Assembly: GCA_021397835.1 (NCBI GenBank)
Contig: JAJFZO010000724.1
Span: 905,001 to 969,000, forward strand
Length of the DNA stretch: 64,000 nt
Direction of reading: 5' to 3'
From: Moringa oleifera
Lineage: Eukaryota; Streptophyta; Magnoliopsida; Brassicales; Moringaceae
Positions 1 to 11,640 of the stretch are shown here, one piece after another. Position 1 is the stretch's first letter; each line of letters begins with the position of its first letter. Both the position numbers and the translations under genes were made by a program. Under the pieces are notes generated by a model, which worked only from the letters and a program-made list of their open reading frames with translations, was not told the DNA's origin and did no database searches.

Positions 1-152
1 TCAGCACCGACGCACGCGTGTACCCACGAGGACACATGGCCCTCATCCTTAATTTCAAAAAGCTACGAATTTTGAGTCAAAAGGGGATGAGCTGTGTTGG
101 TCTTCCCCATGCAGTCTAATTTACTACACATCTGTACTTCCTACCGTACGGT

Positions 153-178
153 CCTCTCTCTCTCTCTCTCTCTTTCTC
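153..178. repeat. CT microsatellite
   Basis: A run of CT dinucleotides, interrupted once by a TTT near its end. It explains the Ser/Leu-rich and Arg/Glu-rich open frames on the two strands here. Confidence 0.9.
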
Positions 179-261
179 AAGAGCCCTTTCCAGCCCCGTG
201 TGACAGTTGCTCTGTGAAATGTGCATTAATACTAAACTCATATTTATTACCCTCTCCATTC

Positions 262-267
262 TTCTAC

Positions 268-298
<31 letters not shown>
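262..298. repeat. CATA / TA microsatellite
   Basis: CATA tetranucleotides grade into a pure TA run. A simple repeat with no visible function. Confidence 0.9.
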
Positions 299-3200
299 AA
301 ATTTATCATTATCTAATTTTATCATAATAAAAATTAAAATATATATCATTTTAAATTGAGTTTTGAACTCTTTTTTAATTAAATTTTAATTTTTAAATAT
401 TTTTAAATAAATTTTTATTTATTAATTTTATTTAAATTGATTTTTGATAAAAATGATTATAAAAAATTAATGTTATTTTTATTATTAAAATTTTTGAAAA
501 ATTACTTAAATAAATTTTAAACTTTATTTCCTTTTTTCTCTAATTTAGATAATTTTTTATTAATAATTTATTTTTATAAATTTTTAATAATACAAATTTT
601 TTTGAAATATTTTTAATATTCAAAAAAATTATTTTTTGATATCAAAAATATTTTTTATGTTTATAAAAATCTTATCTTTTTAAAAAAACTTTAATTTAAA
701 TATATTTAATTTTTATTTTTTGATAAAATATAATTTAACTTAAATTGATATATTAAAATTTGTTTAAAGACATTTTGAAAGTTAAGATCTGATTAAAAAG
801 ATATAGTGAAATTTAAAGTTTTAAATGATATTTATTTTAAAAAATATTATTTAATATATATTTTTATTCTTGTTATATTATAAATATTTAAATAAAAATT
901 ATATAAAATTTTGATGTTTAATCTAGCATTCATCAAAATTTTAATGTATAAATTAAAAAATAATTTTTAATAATAAAAAAATTCATCATTCTTTTTATGA
1001 TGACAGGTTAATTTTTTTCGTCTCTCAAAATTTTCAAATTAAACTTTGTTATATACTATTTTTATTTTAATAATTTTTATAAAAAATAATGATAATATCT
1101 AATTAATTAAACAAAATCAAAATATTAAATACGCAATCCAATTAATAATTTGATGTATAAAATAAAAACGGGTATAGTTTAATTTTTCTTTTTTATATTT
1201 ATTCCATTTTTATTTTATTAAATTTCAACCAATGAGGTTGTCATTAAATTTGTAAAGTCTTAAATCAAACAAAAGTAAAGCCATATCCAAGTTAGATTCT
1301 AATAAAACGGTCAAATCTATACATATAAGCTACACTGGGAAATTAACAATAGACTAAGCACACTTTAAGGCCATGAAATTGCAGGGAAACTGGGTGTGAA
1401 CCAAACAAAATGATTAGGGCCTCTTCAGTTGTATACTTAGCCTGATTTTTCCACAATGAATAGAAAACAAAATTAAAAGACAGAGCCCAGAGGTGGGTTG
1501 GCTGCTACATTCAACTTGACTAGAAGTGCAGCTGGAAAGCACACAGACACTGAAATGTATGCACTTCCACATATCAAAATATGGGATTTTTTTTTTTTTG
1601 AGCATTTTGGTTAGAGACAGCTTTACGATTTTTTGAATTAAAAAAAGAATAAAAATTTATACTGACAAGGACTCTGACCATAAAGATTTTTCTAGGCAGC
1701 ATTGCTTTTTGGTCCAACACGCCCGTGCTGCGTCGCGGACACGCACTATTTTTTGTTTTTTATTACTCCTAACTCTACTGCAATGTATGTTGCATTTTTG
1801 TGCATTATTAGGTTATTAATCAAAATATAAATACAAAAAATTATATATTAATATTTTTAATTTAAATATTATTTTATTAATTAATTTAAATTTACATTTA
1901 AATATTAATTTTAAAATATGGGGAAATACTCGTTCAAATGCTCACCAACTCTTTGATATTTAAGAACAAGTAACCATACACTTAGTCATTTTTAAAGTAT
2001 AACTTTGTCAATGAAAATGGCAAAACCAAGAAAATGAATCTCGAGCTATTTTCTTCCTTCGTGCATTGTCGATGTCTCTGAGCTAGCTACATATTTTCCA
2101 CATACTTGTTGTCTACTAGATTTGAAGATGGACCGAGAATCATTCAAAGTTGAAAGGAAGTGACGAAACCTCTTCAAGAATTTTTATTTGACTATGATAA
2201 TTAGTCCATACAAATTTACATGATTTTCCACAAGGATCTGGTCATTTCGTTGATCGGGTCAATCTTATAAGTGCTTTAGTAGTAAAGGTATTGGTCCCTA
2301 GAGTTAGACGAAACCTTGCTATGGAGTCTTTGTTTTTTATTCTAATTCTCAACTGCTAATCTAAATATCAATGTGGTATTGATAATTACACCCAATAAAT
2401 ACCTTTTGAGGTATTAATGTCTTCACTTGTCATTTTCATTAGCTCGTTGCACTTTAATTTGGTTGTTTGAATATAATATATGATAGAATATCAAAATTAT
2501 TTCTCTGAATCAGAAGTGCGCGACAATTTGCCTCTAATGAGATGGGGACGGAGAGATAATCCAATATGGAAATGGAGATTTGAAAATTTTCATTGATTTT
2601 AAGTGGGAATAAAACCGAATTAGAAAATTTCATTTTATTAAACTATTTTATAATATTTATATACAGTATCTATGCAAAATAAGTTAATTATTCGAACTAT
2701 TTATTACAAAGCAAAATTAAATTTAGTATAATATACAATGTCTATAGACATGGATCAAATGATGGGGTAAGGCCCAATCACTTTAGTATCAAGAAAAATT
2801 CACTTGTTTTAAGAAACCAATCATGTAACAACTATTAAAAAACAAAAGCTTTCGTTAGCAATGATCTAAAGGGCTCACGGGTATTACATATTTTTAATCG
2901 TATTAAAAGGTTTTTTAAATTCAAATATGATTGTTTGAGTTTGTGGTTTATAATAAATTTAGTATGCTTATTTGCTAAATTTTGTAATTAGTTGGTTTAT
3001 ATGTTTTTGTATTAAAAACAACATTTATCTTATTTTTTAAAATTAATTTTGATATCGTAAAATATTTATGAGAATTATCGTCACAACAAATTTTTCACCA
3101 TGGTTGAATCTTCAAAGCAATTTAAGAAATATTTTTGGCTGATTTTCTTTAAAAAAAATAAAGAGAGTTATCATCAATTTTTTTTATAGTGTGATTAAAC

Positions 3201-3429
3201 ATTAAAATTTCTTTGTTATTAAAAATTATTTTTTAAATTAATAAATATAAATATAAATAAGATAATATTTTTTTAAATTAAAAACACAAGTTTGAAAGTC
3301 GGTTACTCAAAAAAAAAAAAAAAAGGATTAACATCGCTGTGGTAGCCAAAAATCGATATTAATTAATCATGGTTATTTATTAGTTTTGAAATCCACTTAA
3401 TTTGTAAAATTAATTTTTTTAAAAAATGT

Positions 3430-4625
3430 GCCTTTAAATGAGATGAGTGAAATTTAATTTTTAAAAAATATAAAAATTTAACTCTCATTTCACATTTAAT
3501 TCTTGAAATTATTTTTTATGATGAAGAATACAAAAGTCTCATTTTTTTTTTAATTTTTAATCCATAGAATTTTTTTTATGATAAAGAATATGAATGTTTT
3601 ATTTTTATTTAACCCTAATCTTCAAAATATTTTTTTGATGAAGAATATGAAAAGTTCACTTTTGTTCAATCTCTAATTCTCAAAACAATTTTTATAATTC
3701 ATGTAAATATAAGAATATATTAATACAATACTAAGACGTATAACAATATTAGGCAACACATATAAATAATTTTAATATCTCATAATTTTAACATAAACAA
3801 ATAATTAATACTTAATAACTAAATTTAAGCAATCATAATTTTATTAATTAAAAATAAAAATAAATTTAAAATCATACAAATAAAATATTTTAAAGAATAT
3901 AAATATTTCTCTCTTTATATTTTCTTTTTATTTCAAACAAAATAATATTTTTTTAAAAAAATATAATCTTTACATTAAAATAAATAAAAACCCCTCTCTT
4001 GAGATTTTTCATATTCTCATAACTTAATATATATATTAAAAATTAATTTTTATATTAAAAAGTATGAAAACTTCTCTCTTAATTAAGATTTTTTTATATT
4101 TCTTAAAAAATATATTTTTATATTTTAAAAAATATGAGAATTCTCTCTTAAATTTTTTTATATTTCTTAAAAATATTAAATATATTTTTTATTTTTACTT
4201 TGTAAAATAAATTTTATATTAGCAAGTATGAAATCTTTATCTTAAGATTTTTTTATATTTTCAAAAATATTAAATAAATATTTTATTTTTTAAAAAAATT
4301 AATTTTTATATTAGAGAATATAAAACTTCATTTTATACTTCTCAAAAATTTGGAACATTTATATTTTAAAATAATTTTTATATTAAAAAATATGAAAACC
4401 TCTCTCTTAAGATTTTTTTTATATTTTAAAAAAAGTATTGAATACATATTATTTTTTAAATAACTTTTATAATAAAGAATATAAAAACTTCTTTATTGAA
4501 ATTTTTTCATACTCCTCAAAAACTTGAAACATATGTTTTTATTTTTAAATTTTTTTTATTAATGATAAAAATATCTCTCTTGAATTATTTTATACTCTAA
4601 AAAATTTAAATTTTTTTTAAAAAAT
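3430..4625. repeat. Degenerate AT-rich minisatellite
   Basis: A loose motif recurs: a segment like TATGAAAACTTCTCTCTT followed by AGATTTTTTTATATTT and an A/T spacer. Recognisable starts lie near 4,064, 4,129, 4,226, 4,319, 4,390, 4,479 and 4,569, spaced about 65-97 bp. A related motif with GAAGAATATGAAAA cores occurs at about 3,520-3,690. The copies are strongly diverged, so boundaries are approximate. No open frame runs through it. Confidence 0.5.
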
Positions 4626-5329
4626 TAAAATAATATAAAAATGGTTCATCTTCTTTGAAAATATAATTAAAATAAAGTAAATAAAAAATAAAAAATATCT
4701 AATTTGCCTAATAATTTCACATTATCAACAATCAAAATTTATTACTTTTTAAAACAACCCTAATATTCTGAAGTTATCCATCTTCTGTTTCTTTTTTTTT
4801 TCCTTATCATTTTTTTTTCATTAACTACTTTTCATTTTATACCAATCTTTCTTCCCTTTTTTCTTTTAAGTTTTTTTTTCTCTTTTTTTCCTCTCTTTTT
4901 TACTTCTACATAAATAATTACTATTTTACCCATAACTACTCTTTTGTTATCGTTTTAATTTTTTTTGTTATACACTAAATCTCGTCCATTTTTTTTATTA
5001 CAATACATATTTATTTATTTGCATACTATTTTTACATGTCTTTTTTTTTTACATGATCTTCATGTATTCAGCATGAAAGTATAAAAAGTCGTGCATACTT
5101 ATAAACAAGAGAATATAAAAATATTAATATATTATATGCATCAATATACAAGGTAAATAAAAATGCAAATGAAAATAAAATAAAGATAAATATAAATATT
5201 TTTTTTTAAAATAAGGTATATGTATGCAAGAGAAATAATAAAAAAATATAATAACAAATAAGTAAATAAATGAAAAAATAATTTACAAGAGTAAAAATAA
5301 GGGAGTGAAGAAATACGTGATGAAAAAAA
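4626..5329. other. AT-rich intergenic DNA
   Basis: A pyrimidine-rich block (about 4,780-4,900) is followed by A/T-rich DNA. I see no exon, RNA gene or clear repeat boundary. Confidence 0.5.
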
Positions 5330-5573
5330 AGAGTTACCTTGTTCTCTAAGAGAAATGATATTTAATGTGAAAATTCCTCCTCCAAATTTCTTCTTACCAA
5401 AGAAAATGTCTTAATTATTTTTTATTTTTTAAAATTTTTCAAAATTCTTCCAACAATCCTCTTTAAAATCATCTCCCTCATCTCTCTTTTCTTGACCAAA
5501 AAAAAAAAGTATTTATAGAAATATTTCTCTTTGAAATGCAGCCTAAAACTATTGTTTGTGGGCATTATACTAC

Positions 5574-5630
5574 TGCCTGCAAGCAGTATGTAGTTGCATG
5601 CAAGCAATATACTGCTGCCTACATGCAACA
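5574..5630. repeat. 21-bp tandem repeat, about 2.7 copies
   Basis: Units start at 5,574 (TGCCTGCAAGCAGTATGTAG), 5,595 (TGCATGCAAGCAATATACTG) and 5,616 (TGCCTACATGCAACA). Each contains short palindromes such as TGCATGCA. It lies beside the TATA-like site of the candidate LTR. Confidence 0.7.
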
Positions 5631-6439
5631 AAGGTACGGAGGGCATCTACATGCAACTTGTGCCTTCTTACCCTTACATAGGCACCACATTTGTAGTGCT
5701 TGTATTTGTATTTTTGATTTTTTTAAAGGTTTTGCTATATTTATTCTTTTATTTTACTCATTTTTTTTTTCAAATTCCATTATGTATTTATTTATTATTA
5801 TTATTAGTTTTGCTTCCTTTTTTGTGTTTTCTCCATTTTTTTTATTCGTTTTTTCGTTGTTTTTGGTTTTGTTTTCATTTTTTTTTGGTTTTACTATTAT
5901 TGTTTTCTCTAAAAAAAAGAAATACATATTTATATTTTTTATTTATATTTTTATTAATTTTTAATATATGTACATGTATATTTTAAGCTAACCAAAGTAA
6001 AATTAGGTATCTATAATTATCCCTCTTTTATTTATTTTTTAGAATCGAAAATTGAACAAATACTTATATGCCTAATTTTGTCCCTAAAACTTAACAACTT
6101 TTGCCCCTTGGTTTCCTTTATTTGAGCTTTTTCCATTCTCATCGCCTTTGTTTTCTTTATTATTTTTGGTCAAATGTAGTAAGATCATAATGTTGCAAAT
6201 AACTTAAATAACTTCATTTACTTTGTAGGAGAAGTTAAGTGATTATGCAGGTTTTGACCAATAATAGTCAACGATGCTTTGAAAAATCTTAAATAGCCAT
6301 GTTTTAAGGATGATCTTAACTTAAGAAAATCTAAAAGGACTCTATTCTAAGGATGATGAAACTGGCAAGCTCCATTGTGAGGATGACAAAAGTTTAGGAA
6401 AATTTACAATTGCTTGAAGGATGGTCATTTTAAATCTAA

Positions 6440-6640
6440 AGATTCCATCCAGTGACGACTATATTAAGAGATTTAAAAAGCTTCTATCCATCGGTAGCTA
6501 TTTGGATCAATTAAAAGAATTTTGTCCATTAACAACCATTTTATGAAACTTGAAAGGATTTTGTCCACTGATAGTTATTCTAAAAAATCTAAAGAGATTT
6601 TATCCATTAACGATTATTCACTGATAGCTACTTTTTTAGT
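6440..6640. repeat. About 40-bp degenerate tandem repeat, about 5 copies
   Basis: Units share a core like TTTTGTCCATTAACGACTAT followed by an A-rich segment with AAAAGA. Cores occur near 6,446, 6,484, 6,525, 6,563 and 6,602. The array lies inside the candidate LTR. Confidence 0.6.
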
Positions 6641-7599
6641 TATTTGAAAAAACCTCACCAACAACTACGATAATTATAGAAACACAAAAAATTTTCGTCC
6701 ATTGTGGATCAAAAATCTTCATCCACCTACGACTTATCTACTGCCGATTTTTTTTATAAGAAAACTAAATGATATATCTAACGAGGGCTCTCACAATTCT
6801 TTTTCTTGTTTGAAATGATCAAGAGATCATTCCCACCTCCATTAATAGGCATATCTCACTTGTTTCTTGAAGATAAAATGCATGAAATATTTCATGTATG
6901 CACTCTTATGCAGATGCAATGATAATTTCTTCCTTTCTTTCTTTTTCTTCTTTTTTCCTTTTTTTTTTTTTGGAAACATGGGCGATCCTCTTTCAGTTAT
7001 TTCTCGTGATACTTGATCTCAAAGTTTCAAGCGAAATGTAAACCCTTTCTTTCTTGAGGTTGATCTTAGTGATAAATTCGATCTTGACAATGACCTTATC
7101 TTAATGCAAATAAATATGGTTTATCAAACTTTTATATTGGCAAACCTGAATGGCCAATGCAAGTCTGATTTTTACTGATGCTTTCAACTCCACTTGGGAT
7201 CAACAAGATTCTTATCCATCCATAGATTTATCCTAGTCAATTTTAAACATGCAACTAACTGCTTTAAAAATGAATGTTGGCTATGTAATATCATAACTTC
7301 ATTTAAATTTGATCGTTATTTAGTTTTACAATTGACACTTCTTTATTGAATCATGTTTGCAATGATAATATGGATAAACAAAATTTCTTTTAAGAGTTTT
7401 TTTGTGAGAAAAGAATATCCAATTAAGGATGTAATCAAGTAATTGAATAGGAAACATTTGAAATGAATTTTACATTAAATTAGGACAAAAGTCACAATGA
7501 TCAACAATAAGATTAGATAAAGAACAAGGAACATTTATTTCAATGCTATTTGTTTATTTAAATCTAACCCAAAGAGCTCTTTTTTTTTTAACAATCTTT

Positions 7600-9606
7600 A
7601 TTGTAAGGATCTGAAACATTTTTGAGAATTTTCTTCAACACTAACCACCTTCTTTGGATACTGTTGGGTGTACTATCTTATTATATGCCTTTTTCATTCT
7701 GCTTTAGTACAGTTGCCCATGACAAATAACTTTAAGATGTTTCTCGTTAATTAATTTTTTCATATCGGGCTCTAATCCATGCTACTTCTTGTTCAAATTC
7801 CATGAACACTCAAGGAATTTCAACCTTTACGAATAATACTACTTCCATCCCATATACCAATGAATAAAGGGTTGCCCTAATAGAGGCTCTTATTATTATC
7901 CTTTAAGCATGTAATGCAAAGGGTAGCATTTCGTGTCAATCTCTATAAACTATTGTCATCTTCTACACTATCTTCTTGATATTTTTATTCCTTACTTCTA
8001 TTGCCCCATTTATTTTAAGATAGTAAGTTGTTGAATTGTGGTGTCAAATTTTAATTATTCACAAATCTCTTTCATAACTTCATTTTTAAAATTTTAAGCA
8101 TTATCTAAGTGATTCGCTTTGGCAAATTGTATTGGCAAATAATTTTTTTTTAATAAAATGATTACTATAACCTTAGTAATGTTATTAAAAAAACTAGTTT
8201 CCACCCATTTCATGATGTAATCAATGAATACTAGAATGAATCTATGTACATTAGAAGCTTTTAGGGTAATGAGTCCAATGACATCAAAGCTCCACATTGA
8301 AAATGGCCAAGGTGCATTCATTACATCCAAAGGAGATGGCGATGCATGCATTTTATCAGTATAAATCTGGTATTTATGGCATATTTTCACATATTAGATG
8401 CAATTCTTTTTTATTGTTAACCAATAATAATCTGCCTTCATGATTTTCCTTGCTATTATGGGTCCAACTAGCATGTGTTCCATAAGTACTTTCATGATAT
8501 ATCTTAAGATCATCTAGGTCTCACTTGCATCAATACACTTTGATAGCGTTTGATTAAAATTCTTTTTGTATAGCACTTACCGGTCTAGTATAAAATTCAA
8601 AATTAACCTTCTTAAGGTTCTTTTATCATTATTTGATGCCCTTTCTAGGTATTATTGATCCTTAACATAAATTCGAATGTCATGATACCATAAATTGCCA
8701 CTTTTTCTTCCTCAATCACTAAGCATGCGTTAGAGATTCTAAAATACTCATTCGAATCAGCAAGACTCATAAAGCATCCGTCACTTGAAATGTGGAAGCC
8801 AACGTTGTTAATGCATTTGCAATTCGATTTTTGTCTTTAAGGAGGTAATTAAAACTAACTTCTTCGAAGTTCTTGAGCAGTTCTATAGCCAACTTATGGT
8901 AACGAACAAACTCAAGGTGTCTCGACATCCATTCTCCCTTTAGTTCCCATATAACCAAAGCAGAATCCTCAAATACATCCGACTTTGCCACCATTTTCCT
9001 CTATTGTAGCTTTTAATCCTATGATACAGGCTTCATGTTTTGTATCATTATTAGTATAATTAAAAGTCTAATCCAGTTGTGAATGAACAATACTATCCAT
9101 ATGATGATTTTGGGACTTCATCAATCCTTACCCTAAAATATTTGATGCCTCATCAAAAAAACATTTTCCAAGTATCGACCTTTCCTCTATAGCTATGGAC
9201 ACAATTGTCATTAAGTCGTCATTCGAAAAAATTAAATCTTATCGATTGGTAGTTTTCACTGGCACGATTTACCAAAAAGTTTGCTTTGTCACTTCATTTG
9301 ATCACTTTTTGAGAAGCATTTATAAGATCGTACTTTGAGAATAACACTTGCCATTTGGCCAGCATGCCGGATAACGAAGGTTTTTCAAACAAGTACTTGA
9401 TGGTATCCAACTTGGAAATTATTCACGTCATGTGACTCAATATATATTGATGAAGTCTGTATGCAACTCAAGCCAACGCATAATAAATTTTCTTAATTAA
9501 TGAATATTTTGACTCATAATCAGTGAATTTTTTGCTCTAGTAGTATATAACATGTTTTTTCTTGATAGACTCATTTTGTCACACTAATACATATTCTAAT
9601 GACCTT
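7600..9606 (-). pseudogene. Gypsy polyprotein 3' part: RNase H and integrase relic
   Basis: Read on the minus strand, 9,560-8,767 is RNase H: a segment like AKWQVLFSKYDL near 9,340, then DSALVIWELKGEW and, near the end, NRIANALTTLASTF, which resemble the conserved ends of plant gypsy RNase H domains. Position 8,390-8,094 is the integrase core, with CHKCQIY-like and PWPFSMWSFDVIG blocks followed by FIDYIMKWVE. A weaker continuation to about 7,640 keeps HGQLY and AYNKIVHP-like pieces. Stops and frame changes occur between the pieces. The missing junction with reverse transcriptase lies across the 9.6-11.6 kb insertion. The assignment to a Ty3/gypsy integrase is strong; function is lost. Confidence 0.85.
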
Positions 9607-11640
9607 TTGTAATATCCCTACTCTCACTACACTCATAACCATGATTATAGGCACACATCATGTATACATTGGTATGTGTTTAAACATGTAAACCATGCAC
9701 TCAATACTTATTGAAAATTACTATAGATAGGTCATATGAATTTTGCAAGATTATCATCGATACTTAAAGGTGTGTTAGGCATCTTATGAATTACATAAAT
9801 TATAAGGAGTAAACTAAAATTTTATAAGGATTAAAAGACAATAAGACAAAGTGAGATACTAAGTGGATGCATGAGATTGAGACACTTAAGCAACTTTATC
9901 AAGACCTTAGATATACGAAGAGATAATAACCATCTCAACCGTCTTTTTCCTTAAAAATGATACAGCTCTCTAGCTATTTTTTTTCTTTATGTAATCTAAG
10001 GAAAAGAAAGATCAGGAAAGAATAGAACTAAAAAAGGAAGAACTAGATAAGTGAGTTAAGGAATTGAGTTAGAATGATTCAGATTAAGTTGAAAGTAAAT
10101 AAAATAAGTTAGGGTTTTATGATTATTTTTTTATTTTTGTCATATTGTATGATTAATTAATCTTTTAAAATGAGTGAAGTCATGATTTTCAAGTAAGGTA
10201 TAAAGATTAAGGTTAGAGATTTGTTGAAGAATTAAAGAGTACCTATTTTCAAGGCAGTAATTTGAGACACAATTTTCATAAGTTTGGAGTTTGAATTTGG
10301 TAACACATAAAAATGAACTTGTAGTTAAGATGTTGAACTAAATGATTGCAAAATGACTTGGCTAAATAATAACAAATGGAAGTGTTATGAATTTATTACT
10401 AAGGTTAAAAATATGGGATATGCTGCAGAAAATAAAAATTAATAAAGTGTTAGCTTCCTTAAGTGTAAAGAAAACATTGAATTTATATTTGGATGATAAA
10501 TTTCAAATATAAGACATGAAGTGATAAATTAATTTTGTATGAAAAAGAAATAAAGTTAAGCATAAGAATGAGAACTAAATAAAGTAAAGTGAAACAAAGT
10601 TAAAAAAACAAGAATTTAACTTAAGTTTATTTATCATGCATGATTATGCTTACAAATATCATAATAGTATATCTCATATACTTATAGGACAACCACAAAG
10701 TGAGAAAACATAAGGAGAAGGAAGTTTACGTAGAGATTAAAACTTTTTAAAATTACAAGAAGTAAGTGGATTGATGCATTGAATTGTTATTTGAGCACCC
10801 AAAATATATTGGATTTATTGGATGAGCACTTATATAACTAAATAAAAAAATAGTAAAAAAGTTGTGGCTTACTTGATAAGCTATGTAATTTCATACGTCG
10901 CACAAGATACTAACCAAAGGTCGATGACACAAAATCACTTTATTTAACCATGAGCCTATAATATAAAAGATACAAATATATGATTATGATCTTATAGATT
11001 AATATGTTTACATAAAATTTTTGAAGCATTTGCTTATCTCATTGGCCACAACATAAAAAGAAAATGAAAATATATATTACTTGCATATGTTAATTTACAC
11101 TTGATTGTTGATTGGTAAGGATAACATGTTTTGTAGTAACTTCTGCTTTAGATAATATATTTAACATAATTAATTATTGTTATACGTTTATAATTATTGA
11201 GTTGTGACATACTAAGTTGCAAATAATCTTTCAAATTAAAGAGTGAAATCCCCAACAAATCCTGAAAACCAAATCGAGCACAGGTCAACTGCCTATCTTA
11301 TTCTATATTCTCTTTTTTTGAGCATTTTTGTATGCTTAGTACCAGTGAAAAGTTTTTTATTTATGTATATGTAGTGATAGGGTTAAGATATGTGATTTAA
11401 AACAAAGCTTCTTTGGTTTTCTAGACCAACTTATTTAAACAATGTATAAATGTTGACTTTTTTCATATAAAACATGTTTAGAAGGCCAAATGTTTATGGT
11501 ATTTGTATAAAAATGATGATCTTCCACTTAATATGATATGATATGATAAAATAAATGCTATATATGTGGAAATAAGATAGGTTACTTTCACCTCTCATGC
11601 ATTTATCAAATACAAAATTAATAGCATCTTTAGAGTTGGC
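9607..11640 (+). mobile_element. LTR-like repeat inserted in the polyprotein
   Basis: The gypsy reading ends at about 9,606 and resumes with reverse-transcriptase sequence at about 11,680. The insert begins TGTAATATCCCTACTCTCAC, a typical 5' end for plant Ty3/gypsy LTRs, and has no coding sequence, so a solo LTR is a reasonable reading. Positions about 9,690-10,730 match, in inverted orientation, the repeat at 22,780-23,880. The right edge is not resolved: I saw no certain CA end or 5-bp target duplication. Confidence 0.55.

Larger units (their letters stand above)
1..3429. other. AT-rich intergenic DNA, no gene seen
   Basis: This stretch is dominated by A and T homopolymer runs and stop codons in all frames. 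Only the first 200 bases and about 1,380-1,760 have mixed base composition, and neither shows an exon with a recognisable product. The short open frames here cover microsatellites or low-complexity DNA. The left edge could be the flank of a gene outside the window, but nothing visible proves it. Confidence 0.6.
5330..6905 (-). repeat. Candidate 3' LTR of the gypsy element
   Basis: This block follows the integrase end of the element on the minus strand. At about 6,926-6,975 the minus strand is a long purine run, suitable as a polypurine tract. Near 5,510-5,521 the minus strand has a TATA-like CTATAAATAC, plausible for an LTR promoter. Two internal tandem repeats are listed separately. No second LTR copy was found in the window, so both edges are guesses; the block could also be partly unrelated DNA. 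Confidence 0.35.

Noticed and set aside
5536..5986. Two overlapping plus-strand open frames of 130-142 codons
   Set aside because: They read T-rich low-complexity DNA as Phe/Leu/Ile strings inside the candidate LTR; no domain.
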